From assembly GCA_022578605.1 (NCBI GenBank), contig MU394091.1, forward strand, positions 1 through 64,000: a DNA stretch of 64,000 nt. Direction: 5' to 3'. Positions within the stretch are counted from its first letter, which is position 1, and each line of letters starts with the position of its first letter. Positions 11,371 through 24,010 of the stretch are shown here, piece by piece. A program made the position numbers and the translations under genes. Under the pieces are notes generated by a model. The model ran no database searches and had not been told where the DNA came from. It worked only from the letters and a program-made list of their open reading frames with translations. The stretch is from Camillea tinctor (taxonomy: Eukaryota; Ascomycota; Sordariomycetes; Xylariales; Xylariaceae).

Positions 11371-14300
11371 CAGAAGCATGTATTAAGGGTCCTGAAATCC
11401 CCTATGGGGTAGGAAAAGCTGTCCCAAGTTCGGGGGAGGATTTACGGCGTGCGTATTTTTGGTAGCGAGCGTTGGCGCATGAGGAATCCTCTAGTTAGAC
11501 GTTTCTGATAGTATAATAAGACCACGCGCCAGGTGGCTCAAACAAGAAAAATAAAAACCTGAATACAAAAAGAGAGAGAAAGGAACGAAGGCGTGAATCT
11601 TCCTTGAGTCACTAGGTTCGAAGCAATCGAAGAGAAACAAATGCTTAAGAGAGAGAAGAAGAAGAAAAAGAAGAAGAAGAAAACAGGAAAAGAAACAGAA
11701 AAGACAGGACCTGAACAAGGACTTCAGGACTAGACGAGATGAGATATCGAATCGTTGGTACTAATCTCAGGCGGACTTCTAGGCCGAAAAGGGATCGTGC
11801 AGCGAGTGGTGACATCTTGAATAGGCTTAGGCTCGTAGCTTGGCTTTTACATCTCTCTAATGTACTCTAGCTTAGTGTATGTACCTCAGAGGTAGACACA
11901 TAAAGGTACGTACCAAGTTAGGAGAGGAAGCCATCGTTCGACCACAATATATACCTAGGCGCTGCTGGGTAGGCAGGATTGCATCCCTAGGTACCTACTA
12001 GAAAACGGTTCCCTTAATACTACTCCGCTCGTCTATCTTCATGATCTATGCCAGGCATCTTAATTCTATGTCAGATAAAATGAATTAACAATACCATTAG
12101 GCAGGGAAAAGGAAAAATAAGGTAAAAGAAAAAGAAAAAGAAAACCTACGTAGAACAGGAAATAATTTAATAAAGGAACCTTGCCGGGTGAGATAGACAC
12201 TTATTTGAGCATGCATGTACAACTACTAGGTACATAGTAGGTATGTACCTTCAAACATTCACTGCGTACGTCTTGATAGGTACTTAGCGGTTCTACTTTT
12301 GGGTTTCTTTTTTAGTGTACCAAATCCCCACGTGCAAAACGTTCCAGTGCTGACGATGTTTGGGGCTGGTCCATTTCCATGTGGCGGTTTTGTCCGTCAG
12401 AGTACGTACCTACTTAGTACTACCTAGTACTTAAGGCTAGTAGTACTAAGTCTAAGTAGTGCTAAGTATATTTAAAGTGACGATAGCTACAATTGAACTA
12501 ACATAACCTAATTGATTGTCACCGAGAACTGCAGTGTAGCAATTCCTACCTAGGTACCTACAAATAGGTAAATAGTCAATAAGATATCTCGTCTTCAATT
12601 GCTAGCAAAACATGCCACTTTCCATTCCGCTCCCTCACCCCTCGCCCCTCGCCAACCACTGAGTTAAGAGCCGGGGAAGATGGGGTGTCCCTTTTAAATT
12701 ACAGGTTGTCGTCAAAACCCACAGGTTCTCTTCGGGCTCCTGCGCTGAGGATTGTGGATTGCGGCAAGAGAACCACTCAGCACCACGCCTTGACTCTCAA
12801 ACTCCCCCGGTCTCCCCCTGCCATGCGCTACGGTCAACCTTGTAAGGTAAAGTGGACTTAACCTTAGTTTAGTGTAATAAAAGATTAACGCAGAATTGTA
12901 ATACACAGGTACATACGTACACGATATCTCTCTTGTACTGCCTCGCAGGGTACGCGTGCTAAGTCGTAGCCCTTCTCGTGTCCTTATATTTCCCGAGTTT
13001 CCCCAACCCAGGACCTGTTGTCTAGCGCTTGTGTGTCTGGTCACACATACTCTATCCAAGATATTCTCTATATCTCGTATAATTCCCTAGGTAGACTGCT
13101 GCATATATGTAGGTACGAGTAGATATTATTGGCCGGACATTAAAATCACCACTGCAGATTGTAGACTTACACCATCGCCAATCAATCCGCCCACTACGTA
13201 GATATCTCTATGTAGATATATGTATGCCCAACTTAATATAAAAAAGGGGATGGCACCCTCCCTGTCTTGTTTCAACTACACAGGGATCTAAGTTATGCTT
13301 GTCATTTGAAACGATCTGACAATGGGAGAAAGAATAGAAAATGAAAATGAAAAGGCAATAATGAAAAAGGCACTAGGAAAAGAGAGATTTACATTTCACA
13401 AGGTACTCCGTACTTAGAGCTAGCATGTAGGCTAGTTTCCTAAATTTCCACACCCAAAATCTTCATTGTTTTAATACAGTTGCCTATGTTATATGTATTC
13501 AATCCTACACTACATACTACTAAATCGTAGATGCTGTCGCTGCTGCCCCATATTGAATAATTACGCAAATGTATGGCCTACCACCTTATGTAAAATGGGT
13601 GAAGATAACTCCGCGAATGGTGAAAGTAATAAGGGGCGAAAAAAAAAAAACTCAACCTTCCACCAAAATCAAATTATAAAATTCGACGTTACATCGATGA
13701 CGAGGCGCCGAATCGGCCATTTTAAACCTACATGGCTGACTAGATGAGGGTGTCATTTGATAGGTTAGAAAAAAAATTACAGAAAGGCCATCGTCTTGGC
13801 TGTGATTATCCAACTGCCGCCTCGTTTCAGATCAATACCGGCTCCATCAACCTCAGCTGTGACCGTGCCATAGTATACGAAACATATACTAGATACTTAT
13901 ACTATATATATATATATGTGGATTACGGGACACCCGCTCCTGTAGATAACCTTAGGTAATCATACTGCCATATGCATCTCAATTTTCATTCTCATTCTGT
14001 TATATGATTTTTATTTTTTATTTTTATTTATTTTTTGCTTTAAATCTTGGAGTGGTATTGATGTATGTGTCTTTGTGTGGCAATGTAAGTAGGAAATACT
14101 GACATCACCAACGAGGTGGGTGGAGGGGTCTATCTACAAGCCCATTTTGGGTCAAATACTATAGATATTAATATACAATATATCGCCAGCCTCCCACTCC
14201 CAATCCCTCAGTAACCCCAAATTTTGATGTGATGTATCTTGTCTAACACCCATCTTCTCCGCCCGCCCGCCTGTCCATGAATTCGTCTATACAATAATTC

Positions 14301-14426
14301 TACATGGTACATTTATCTTCCCTTTTATACTTAACCTTCTACATACCCGTATGCATTAACCTACCTTAGTTCTCACTCGCCCTCCTCTTCCCCTAGAAGC
14401 GACTTCCTTACTAAGCACATCTTCGC

Positions 14427-16565
14427 TCACCCCTCGAATACCTCATGCTGTAACTCAACGCCGAAATCCTTAGCCATAACCTTCATCCTAGCCTCGACCT
14501 CGTCTTCCATGCCGCCGCCTAAGCCAAGCCACTGCCTCACTTTGAACGTGTAGAATGCCACGTCCGTGGCCAGCAACACGACTTTGAAGAGTATATGACG
14601 CCAGGCATTAGCGATGCGCTCGCGTAATGGAAGGTCACGGTCTTGAACGAGACTAAGGCTTGCCCAATTACCCATCATTTTGATGCGGTTGACGGGCGAC
14701 CCGAGGAACTGATTGTTCCCCTGCACAATACGCATATTGCGGCCAATGAAGATGAGCTCTTGCGGCCATTTGTCCTCGTCGGCGAGAATCTCACGGATCC
14801 CCTGTTTCATCCGCTGTTGTGCTGCATAGTGACGCTCGGCTGGCGTGTTGCCCGGCAGCTCCCGCAGGATGTGATCTCGAGTGGAGCTGTCGCCTCCTTC
14901 GTAGGGCCTCATGAGCGTTGCGCTAGCGAATAGGTCCGGAGCCCGTATCCCCCACTGTCGTGTGATGTCCGCGATCGTCTCGTTGTCAAATGTCATAAGC
15001 GACTTCCAGAACAAGCTGTACTGATGTCGGAACTTGGGCGACATGTAAACATACAGGCCGTGGTCGATGAGGACTAGCTCAGCCCTGCCTGACGGCAGCC
15101 GCCGGATGAAGATATTACCCGGGTGGGGATCGCAGTGCACGACGCCCCATTTGAAGATTTGGGCCGAGAATAAGTCAACCATCGTAGTCATCACCTCCTT
15201 GCTCGAAAGACCAAGACCGCCCTTGCCGTTTCGGCCTTTCCAGGTCTCCCGATCCGGTTTGAGCCTTTCATGGAATGGATTTCCTTGCAGCTGTCGACGA
15301 GCAGCTTCTAAGTCTTCCTTGCCGAACTCGAGCTTAGCCCCGTGGACGCCAGCAGAGCCGTTGCCATAACCCCCATACCAACGACCTGTTGTGGCAGCTT
15401 TGTCCCAAAGCCGGACACCTTCTATCCACTCGGTGACAAGTACCCTCCTTGTTGTAAACTCAGGGTATACCTGGGGGATATACACTCGCTCTTTTAGGCT
15501 AGGTTCCGAGTTGACGAGTTTCCGCATCACTTCAGAATTCCGTGCCTCGCACTCAAAATCTGTCTCGAGCGCAAGGCGCTCGGTGATGAACGGCACAAGG
15601 CTGTACAGCGGCAGTTCAAACCACCACGTATAAATGCGCATGACGGTCCTAACACGATAGTTAGCCATGGTAAAATAGAACCACGAGATGCCGATATTAG
15701 AGGCTTACCTGAATGCCCAGAGATCCCATCCGACCTGCTTCGCAATCTCTGGCTTCTGTATCTTGATGGCGACTTCCCTCCCGTCCGGCAGTCTAGCCCA
15801 GTGCACTTGGGCTACAGATGCGCTCGCCCGTGCTCTCCTCTCCATCAAGCCCTTGCCCTCCTCGCCTGTGAAACTTACGCCGAAGACCTCCTCAACGCTG
15901 CGCCCACCAAAGTCACGGCGGATCACCTTTTCGATCTGGGACCAGTCGTCCTGTGGGGCATCGTCGAACATGCGCGCGAACATCTTCTGGAACTCGGGTG
16001 GTAGAACAGCGCTTTGCATGGCAATGGCTTGGCCAATCTTGAGATATAACCCGCCGTTCGCGTGCAAGAGGTTAAAAAGCCGCTCGGCGCTACGCCGATG
16101 TAGGTCCTCTATCGTGCCTCCTGTCCACGGCTCGGCCCGGAAGTTGGCCTTGTAGTCTAGCGCCACGAGCAGGCCGACGCCGAACGTACGCGCCGACCGT
16201 GCCCCCGCCGATGCGAACGCCTGTTGGTCTATAATATAGACACCGCCCACGACGGCGGCGAGGAGGCCCAGACGTCGAGCCCAGTGCCGCGTGCGTCGGT
16301 ACTCGCGCGCTTGGCGGGGCGCGCCGAGCGAAGAGGGCGGCGGCGGACGCAGGGGCTCAAAGGGCGAGTTTGTTTGTATGGTTCGGCGGGGAGGGGGGGC
16401 GGTGGGCTTTGGATGGGGAGACCGGGTGGAGCGAACAAGGTAGGCATGGGTGTTATACGACACCACTCTCGTGATGCCACTGACCTTGCTCGGCCATGGC
16501 AAAAGCGGCGATAATGATACCGAGCGAGTACCGCTGAGTCTGGCTGTCTGTTTTGCGCGGAACAT
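14427..16565 (-). CDS. Mitochondrial ABC1/UbiB-family kinase-like protein
   Basis: Two exons, 16565-15709 and 15648-14427, separated by a 60-nt intron (GTAAGC donor, TGTTAG acceptor), give 692 residues. The N-terminus is basic and Ser/Arg-rich with a hydrophobic segment (LGLLAAVVGGVYIID) near residue 100, fitting mitochondrial targeting and an inner-membrane anchor. The UbiB signature is complete: KxGQ as LYLKIGQAIAMQS near residue 172, the Ala-rich loop ASASVAQVHWA, the Lys in VAIKIQK, a Glu in DFECEARN, the catalytic block VHCDPHPGNIF and the metal-binding LIDHG. These atypical kinase-like proteins support coenzyme Q distribution and lipid homeostasis. The sequence is closest in pattern to the yeast Mcp2/Cqd2 and animal ADCK1 branch rather than Coq8, but this is by eye. 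Confidence 0.88.
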
Positions 16566-19500
16566 CTTCGTTTTAGTCTCTGCCCTTCTTCTTCTTCAAC
16601 TGCTACTGCCCCTGCTGCATAACAGTCACAACAGCAAGGTCTCTCTTTGGAGGTGGAAGACGGAGCTTCCAGTCCTCCTAAGGAATGTTCAATTTACCAA
16701 ATAGTGAGACGGAAAAGTAAGTTAAGGTGAGATTGTTTAGAATTTGTGTCAGCTGAACAAAAAAAAATATTTCACCCATTTTTGGGGGGTTCTTTTTTTT
16801 TTCTCCAAAAAAAGAGGCGCTGTCAAAGGAAAGGAATTGATGGAGTCGATGACGATATATTATCAATCTAGGCCTTCCTCGGGGATTATAGCGTGCATCC
16901 TTATCCCCGTCAGCCCCGAGTGACTCGGCACCGTGTTGGCCCGATAATGATATCGGCCCCGATCTGAGACGGTGAATTACTAACTGCATGTTAGGTGCTA
17001 CCAACTACCACCACCACCTAACCTAACGGACTCGTTATTCGTTATACCATTTAGTACCATCATGATCCGAAGTATTAGTGGACGGTAGGTATGTATCTTT
17101 TTAAATACCTAGGTAGATAAATAAATAAAATCAGTTCAAAAAATTATATAACCCTTTTCTTTTGTCAAAGTTAATTACCTATCCGGAAGTTAAACAGAGA
17201 GAAAAGGAAACAGAAATAAAGAACAAACCCTCTGTTTCTCCCATGAGCACAGTTTTTCTTGGTGTAGATAATGGTCGTTAACCCAGTTCCCTACGAACAA
17301 CATATCGGGCAATCATAAATAGGTTAGGGGGTTATATGCGTATTGGCGGCGTTATAGGAGCAGAAGATCACTTGTTAATCAACTAATTCCATATGAGGCC
17401 CTCCCTACCTATATTCCGTGGTGCTATACCAGACCTAAGTAATTTCTTTTTATGGTAGCTCGCCTAAACTAAAGAAACTAGTCGACTGTGCTTTTAATAC
17501 CCATGAAAGCTTGTTCAAACGCCGTCCTTGCTAATTTTGGGCGAGCGCGGATGTCGTTTGGGATGATCAAAACTGGCGCTTGCGTTACAATGACAGGGCC
17601 CTCTGCGGCACTGGCGTCACCACTTTTATACCATCCATAGATCATCCATAGATCATCGGTTTGATCAACCGTCTCCAACGTAAGAGGATGGTGACTTGCA
17701 TATTCTTTAGACGAGACTTTCCAAACTTCTTTCCTTTCCATTCTACGAACTCCACGGCCTGGAGCCGACCCAGGCAACTAGAACCTTTCTTTCGAAGGAG
17801 ATTACCATCTGATCGAAGTGCCCCATATAGGGGGTTGTCTAAAATGCCCTATTCATCGGTGGGACGCGCTGGGGACTCTCGACCACTACCCACTGCGGTT
17901 CTGAGCCGGCTCCACGATGGGTGAAATCTGAGACACGACCTCTGAAGACGAGCGCTTACCAAGCAACCCAAGGTCTCAACACCCCACAGCCATTGTTTCT
18001 TAGCAAATTCCTGCACCAATCCGGAGTTGAGAGTCGAGTCTTCTTCGTGCGATCGTTGGTGCTTGGAACCACGGCGTTGAACTGGTCATTTAATATGGAG
18101 TCTCGTGTCGGTATGCGCTCTGATCCATTCGCTTGCAGCTGGTAGGCGTAGTGCGTTATTTACCATCCACCACTCAGTAGGAAGCTGAGTTATCAAGTGT
18201 TGCTAAACTCCCTAGCTACCTAGGTAGTTTCCTGGCTACATAGCGTAAACTCGTTATTGTCGGTATCTAACAACTAACAACGCACCATGCGGTGCTGGGA
18301 AAACTTGACGGCAAGTCCCAAATCACGACAATGTTCCCTTGTCTCCAGGTATTATGCAACACCAACAATGCTTGCTTATTATGATACAAACCACTATAGG
18401 GAGAATATAAAACATATTGATCGAACCTAGGGGTCCATGAGCATATGATCAATCATTATAAGCTATGATCCAGACAGCGGGTGAACCATAACAGCATCGG
18501 TTCTATAGGCTTGTAAGTCATCATCCACCACCTTCAATTTTTGCAATATTTTTTTATGAGAACGGTGCCTACTACCTACATAATACCCTCTAAGGTTGAC
18601 GACGCCCCAGCGAAGTCTATCGGGGTATACGCACGCATAGCTGTATATGATATGACGAATGAGTGATCACAACAAGTCGGGAACCATTCAACCTGAAACC
18701 CTCACTACACGTTCACTACAGGCCAGACACAAATAGTACCTAGTAGCCTTTTCGCTGCGAAATATCATCAAAGCTTCGTACAGCCTGCACAAGGGAGGCC
18801 CTAGGAACGTTATATGATAGGTAGACTAATGAGTAGTGTACCTATATCAAGTGTAGATCTACAACATTACTTATACATATAATGCTTTCCATGCTCATCC
18901 CAGTCATCCAGAATGCTCGATAGGTACACAGTAACGAATAAGTACCTAATTGTGCATATGCAGCTAGCCCTCTTAATGAATCGACACTGCTTTGAAGTTG
19001 ATAGCGGCTGAAGCTACCTGCTGGCCCCCCTAACCCAGGCCTATGCCTCAAACACACCATGGTTGAACCGAACCACGCAAAATGGTGCCGGGGAAGCATC
19101 ATCCATCTCTTTTTGGATGATGTATAGTTCTCAAAGCACTTCACTCGGTTAAGTTGAGGTTGCGGTAAAAGAAAGAAAAAGAGAAAGAGGCAGCTAACCT
19201 TATAGTATGACGCCTATTCCTAGCGGCTATGCTTCGACGAGAGAGCTAGAGAGTTAATTACTATTGGCGGATTGGGTATCACACGAGAGTGAATCAGCTA
19301 CTTATTAGACTGATAGAGTCTATGTTGGGGTTTTTTTCTTTTTAAAGTAGCGAAGCTGCTAAAGTATGGTGACCTTCTTATTTAGGTAACCTTGACATCC
19401 GTTTTGTAGATTCTAGACTGCTATACACTTACATACTAACTTGAATATTGAATTCAGGATACCCACCTACTGTGTATGTACTCGATAGCTTAGAGCAAAT

Positions 19501-21035
19501 AGATCTTCAGCATGATAGGTATATCTAATCCATATGTACGTATCCATTTCCACTGCTGGGTAGCAATAGGCCGGGACGTAAGCGAGAAGCAAGGGCGGAT
19601 ATGGCTAACCTGGATTTGTATTGTAATCCGGATAGAACGCATAGAGAGAGGCAAGCGTCTTGCGTACGCACATGATGCTTAGGAACTTGGAAATGCGTGT
19701 AATACGGACGACTGCATCAAAATGGCGTCGGGCATCTCGGTTTACCACCGGCAACACAACCGCCGCAGCCGCAATTACTACAGCAGCGAGTACTTGCTGG
19801 AAAATACTCCGTATTTGACTATCATATGTTTTAGTGCAGAATCCTACATATTTAATCGGTCGCTATCATTGCTACTGGAGGTGTCGTCGGCATCTTCTTG
19901 GGATCGTACCGACCTAGATAACTTTGATACCGATGTTGATAACGTCGAGAAACTAGTCGTAGGTAACATTAGACGTATATATGTATGTAGGTTATAGTAA
20001 TGATCTGGTAATGAGGTGATCTTTACCATCTTCATGATAATTGTTTTGTTTGGGGGGGAAGGGGGGATATCTCTCCTGGGCCTTATTTATCCTCTATTTG
20101 ATAGATCTGGTGGTCAAATAAGTGCAAATTATTATTATATGTAAAGTACCTGGCTAATAGATTAACTAGCATTAAGCTTCATTAGAATGCTACACCAAAC
20201 TGATGCAGCATTGAGAAGAGGGCACAGTATTAATTTCGATATCCAGAACAGCCTGTCGGGGTCACTTTCGGTCACCGGGGCCAATGTTGTATTATGAATG
20301 TACATAGCGAAAGGGGGGGAGGTAGGGCATATACATAGCTATGATTTGGGTTGGTACCTATCTATCTAGTCTGCAGTGGCGTCATACAGCACTAAAAGAA
20401 TATATGGAGTGCTGAAAGGTTTACTTATTTACGTAGGCATTTGATAATGATCATGGTGGTGACAATAGTAGATTGAACTTTGAATGGCTACATCTTAGTA
20501 CAATTAAATCGCGTAGAGAGGAAGAAAATGGAGGGAGTACCCTCGGGTACCCAGGTACCTACTTAACCTTGGGTAGGTTTAAGTTAGTAGTAACCTATTG
20601 GAGTCGGTTAGGTAGTAGGTTATCTACCTATAGTACCTAATCCTGTCCCTATCTACCTATCAGCCTATCAGAATTGGGGGTAGTACCCACTATCCAAACG
20701 TTCAATGTGTGCAAACCTAGTGTAGTGGAATGTGCTAAGCCACCCTGTTCTGACATAAAGGTCACAGGCGCGAGGGAATAACCCACAGGTATGTAATGTA
20801 TGTACCTGCACACTAGGTGGCATGTACGAAATAATGTACCCATAAGCCTGCTAAAGTTCCAGACGCTCCCCCCCTTGTCCAATCCACATACGCCCGTGCC
20901 TGCAACTCTCTTGCAAACTCAATTATCATGTGGGCCTGCTGGCGGGGGGGGGGGGGGGGGGGGGGGCNNNNNNNNNNACACCCACCCCCCCCCGCCCAGG
21001 ACCCCCATCCCCACACACATCCACCACGCCCCACT

Positions 21036-21069
<34 letters not shown>

Positions 21070-21737
21070 AGTCTTAGTCTAAGTCTAAGTCCCAAGTTCC
21101 CCGATTCCACCCACCACCAACTATTACCTTCTGCAGATACCATCTCTCTCCGCTTCCAGTTTGATTCCCCCAACTCGACCTGCATCACTCACTTGCATCG
21201 TCGAGCAAGGAACTAGGCACTGCCACCAAGCCGGCGTCACCAATCCGCCACTTTTTCCTTCTTCTTTCTTCTTTCCATTCAACTCATTTCCATATTTCGA
21301 TTTGATTGTCTTCTTTTTTTTCTTCTTTTTCCCTTATTCAGTCACTCGTTTCCTGTCGAATCGAGAGGAGTAGTAGCAACAATACCAAAACAACGACGAC
21401 GGCGATTGAACAAACGATAACTCATACACGGTCGAATTCCCCGAGCACAACACACACTATCCGTGTGAATGTCACCCAGACGACCTGTCGCTTCGATCGG
21501 GCAGTAACCCCCCCGCCTACGTCAATTGGAGCAATACACACGATCTATACATCGCACCGCACTACATGTCGTCGCCGCCGTTATTAGTCCATTCCAATCA
21601 CCATATTTCCAACAAACAATTATCCCATTGTCTTTGAGCGCAGGACGACCAGAGCCGATTTGGATACATCGCTAGTGAGGACCCGACGACCACGGCGTCG
21701 CGACTCGTCTGAGTCGGCGCGCTCTTGATTCGAGATC
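16566..21737. other. Gene-poor 5.2 kb with assembly gap
   Basis: No gene supported. Near 17478-18145 several frames are open on both strands; the minus-strand 99-codon frame ending at 17478 has a fairly protein-like composition but no family could be named, so a decayed gene is possible. The frames at 18842-19144 and 19722-20035 appear to be chance. From about 20540 to 20650 there are many GGTACC/TAGGTA motifs. 20940-21067 holds homopolymer runs and the N gap. 21240-21350 is T/C-rich and with the rest of 21100-21737 is presumably the promoter and leader of PalI. Confidence 0.5.
20944..21067. other. Assembly gap flanked by poly-G and poly-C
   Basis: Ten Ns (20968-20977) are preceded by 23 consecutive G and followed, after a C-rich stretch, by 31 consecutive C (21037-21067). 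The Ns mark an unresolved join. The homopolymers may be genuine or an assembly artefact; the distance across the gap is unknown. Confidence 0.95.
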
Positions 21738-24010
21738 ATGTTGCGACCTGCGACGCCTCTGGCGATTATGCTCTTTGCAGCATTCGCCATGTTGTTGCTT
21801 TCTGTTCTTTCTACACCAATCATCAAGGCCATTCCTCTTGGAACATACGATGGCATTAGCTTTGGTGTCTTTGGCTATTGCGAAGGCGCTACCTGCACAC
21901 CCATCGAGATTGGATACGATGCTTGTACGTCCTGCTCCCATCTTTCTTATCCTTAGACTTTACTCGTCGTTTTCGTGTCGGCTAACAGGTTTTAAACGTA
22001 GCCAAGAAGTATACTGACACAGAATCCGCAACTTTCGACCTTCCTTCCTCGACCCGAACAACGTTGTCAGCTATTTTGATTGTCCATCCGGTCGCTTGCT
22101 TCCTCACCCTGGTGATGTTGGTGTTGGCTATCGTTGCGCATCTACACTCGCCTTCTCATTCGTCGCGTTATCTGCTATTGGTCTTCATTTTCGGAATTAT
22201 CACCTTCTTGGTGTGTCTGTTGGCATTCCTGATCGATGTCCTCTTGTTCGTTCCTCACATGGCCTGGGGTTCCTATATCGTCCTGGCCGCCACCATACTT
22301 GTTTTCGTGAGTTTCATTGTTTCCTGTGCCATGCGTCGCACGTTGGTCAGCAGGAAGGCAAGGAAGAAGAGGATCGCAGAAAACGCTGAAATGAGCGGGG
22401 AGAACTACTACAACCGTCAGGCCCAGCAACAGACATCTTCGGCCACAGCCATCTCTCAGCAACCGACTGTTCCTGTTGTTAGTGGAGCAAATGGCCCGAG
22501 CGAGGAAATGGCGACGTTCGTAGCATATGAGAAAAAGGACGATCGCAGTAGTGATGAGCGCATACCCCTAACTGCCCGGACGCCATCCGAGAGATCGCCA
22601 AATAATGCACCCATGGACATGAATTCATCAGAACAGTCGTACAATGGCTTTTCGCAAGCAGGATCTGCGCCGCCTATGCCGAGGGATCAGTATGGGAATC
22701 TGATGAACCAAGCCCCGGATGCGTATGAAATGCGACGGGGCCCATCTATGGAACGGATGAACACGAGAGGACGCGGCGGGCCGCCACCCGGTTATAGAGG
22801 ACGTGGGGGTTATGGAAGGGGTGGCTACGGCGGGGCATATGCCGGGGGATATGGTCCACCGCCGAATGGCCGCGGCGGTTATGGACGTGGTGGTTATGGC
22901 CCTGGTCCACGGGGAGGTTATGGTTCCCGTGGAGGTTATGGGGGTGGTATGAGAGGTGGAAGGCCACCGCCACCAAGCTACCCGGGCGGCTATGATCGAA
23001 GGCCGTCGCCTGCGGGGGGGTATGGGGGTTATGCACCGGGGCCAATCCGGCAGCCCTCTCCAGCGCAGCCTAGTATTCCTTATGACATGGAACCTTCTAT
23101 TCCTGACGTCTCGACCGGTGCGATAGGGGCAGCTCCCTACCAAGTATATAATTCGGATCGGGCCAGTGACCTTCCGAGGGCTGAGTCTCCTCCACCGTTG
23201 CCAGGAACTGAAAACCTAGCTTTAGGGCCTATAGAACCGACTAGGGACATAGATCCCGCGAGCAGCTCCGCAAACACAACTGGCTACGGCCAACACAATC
23301 AATTGAGGGATAGTGATACCGATGTGGCCGGGATGTTAGCATTACAGGAGGCTGGATCGTTCCCAGCTCAACGGCACGATACGTACATGAGCGAGACAAG
23401 CAAGTACAGCCAGGACGAGTGAGTTGATACTTACAAACCAAACCGAAGGTCATTCGCTAATGATAGATATAGGAGCCACTATGTCCCGCCACGGCAGGTC
23501 TGGAATCAGGGGTCTGGACGGTCGTCTCCTGGAGTGCCTACAGGGGTTCCTTCAGGAGTTCCCGCGCCTCTACAGATTCCTTCTCGGCCACAAGAGCCAA
23601 AGACTGAGACGCCACCTCCCCAACCAACTACTAGCAATGCAGGCAACTACTATGAGGATATCGACCCACGTTTTGCAGACCCACCACCAAGACCGCAGCC
23701 ACCTCCCTTGGATACAACTGTAACCTACGAAGACATACATGCCGCCTCCGGAGCGCGGAGTCCGGCGATATCTGAACGTTCGGGTTTTACGTCTGTTTCT
23801 CAACGAGGTATCAACCCCCGTTGGAACCCGCCACCCGGGCAGGGCTACGGCCAGCAAATGCCGCCACGACGACCGGTGAATAGGAATGAGGTGAACATTC
23901 TTAATAGCAATCCTGACTTCCAGTTGCCGGCTGGCCGTGGCGGGTCTTCAAGAAGCCCGCCCAGGGGTGGTGGAGGCCTGATGCCTGGTAGTGCTTATCC
24001 CGGCCTATAA
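21738..24010 (+). CDS. palI: pH-response regulator PalI/Rim9
   Basis: Three exons: 21738-21924, 22002-23418 and 23473-24010, giving 713 residues. The introns are 77 and 54 nt with GTACGT and GTGAGT donors; an alternative acceptor 6 nt upstream in intron 2 would add two residues in the same frame. The first 60 residues contain a hydrophobic segment and the family-typical GTYDGISFGVFGYCEGATC region, and three more membrane segments follow between about residues 80 and 175 (four in total, SUR7/PalI family). The cytoplasmic tail is long, Gly/Pro-rich and carries many RGGYG repeats around residues 310-400. PalI/Rim9 helps place the ambient-pH sensor PalH/Rim21 at the plasma membrane, upstream of PacC/Rim101 processing. 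Identification rests on topology and the N-terminal motif. Confidence 0.92.

Larger units (their letters stand above)
9929..14426. other. Gene-poor 4.5 kb
   Basis: No gene could be supported. 9929-10400 is GC-rich and G-heavy and is probably the promoter of the septin-like gene. Minus-strand frames at 10497-10800 and 11491-11718 are translations of AT- or purine-rich tracts. Frames on both strands near 10867-11080 overlap a perfect palindrome but match nothing known. Around 12000-12600 and 13080-13220 there are many TACCTAGGTA-like low-complexity motifs. A short TA tract is at 13898-13916. Confidence 0.5.

Noticed and set aside
17840..17924. SSVGRAGDS peptide resembling tRNA-derived spurious ORFs
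   Set aside because: The DNA does not fold into a tRNA; resemblance is accidental.
20800..21216. Pro/Gly-rich frames across the N gap
   Set aside because: They are translations of poly-C/poly-G and include unknown bases.
23467..23472. Earlier acceptor for PalI intron 2
   Set aside because: It would lie only about 6 nt from the branch-like GCTAAT; the acceptor at 23472 has a more usual distance. Both keep frame.
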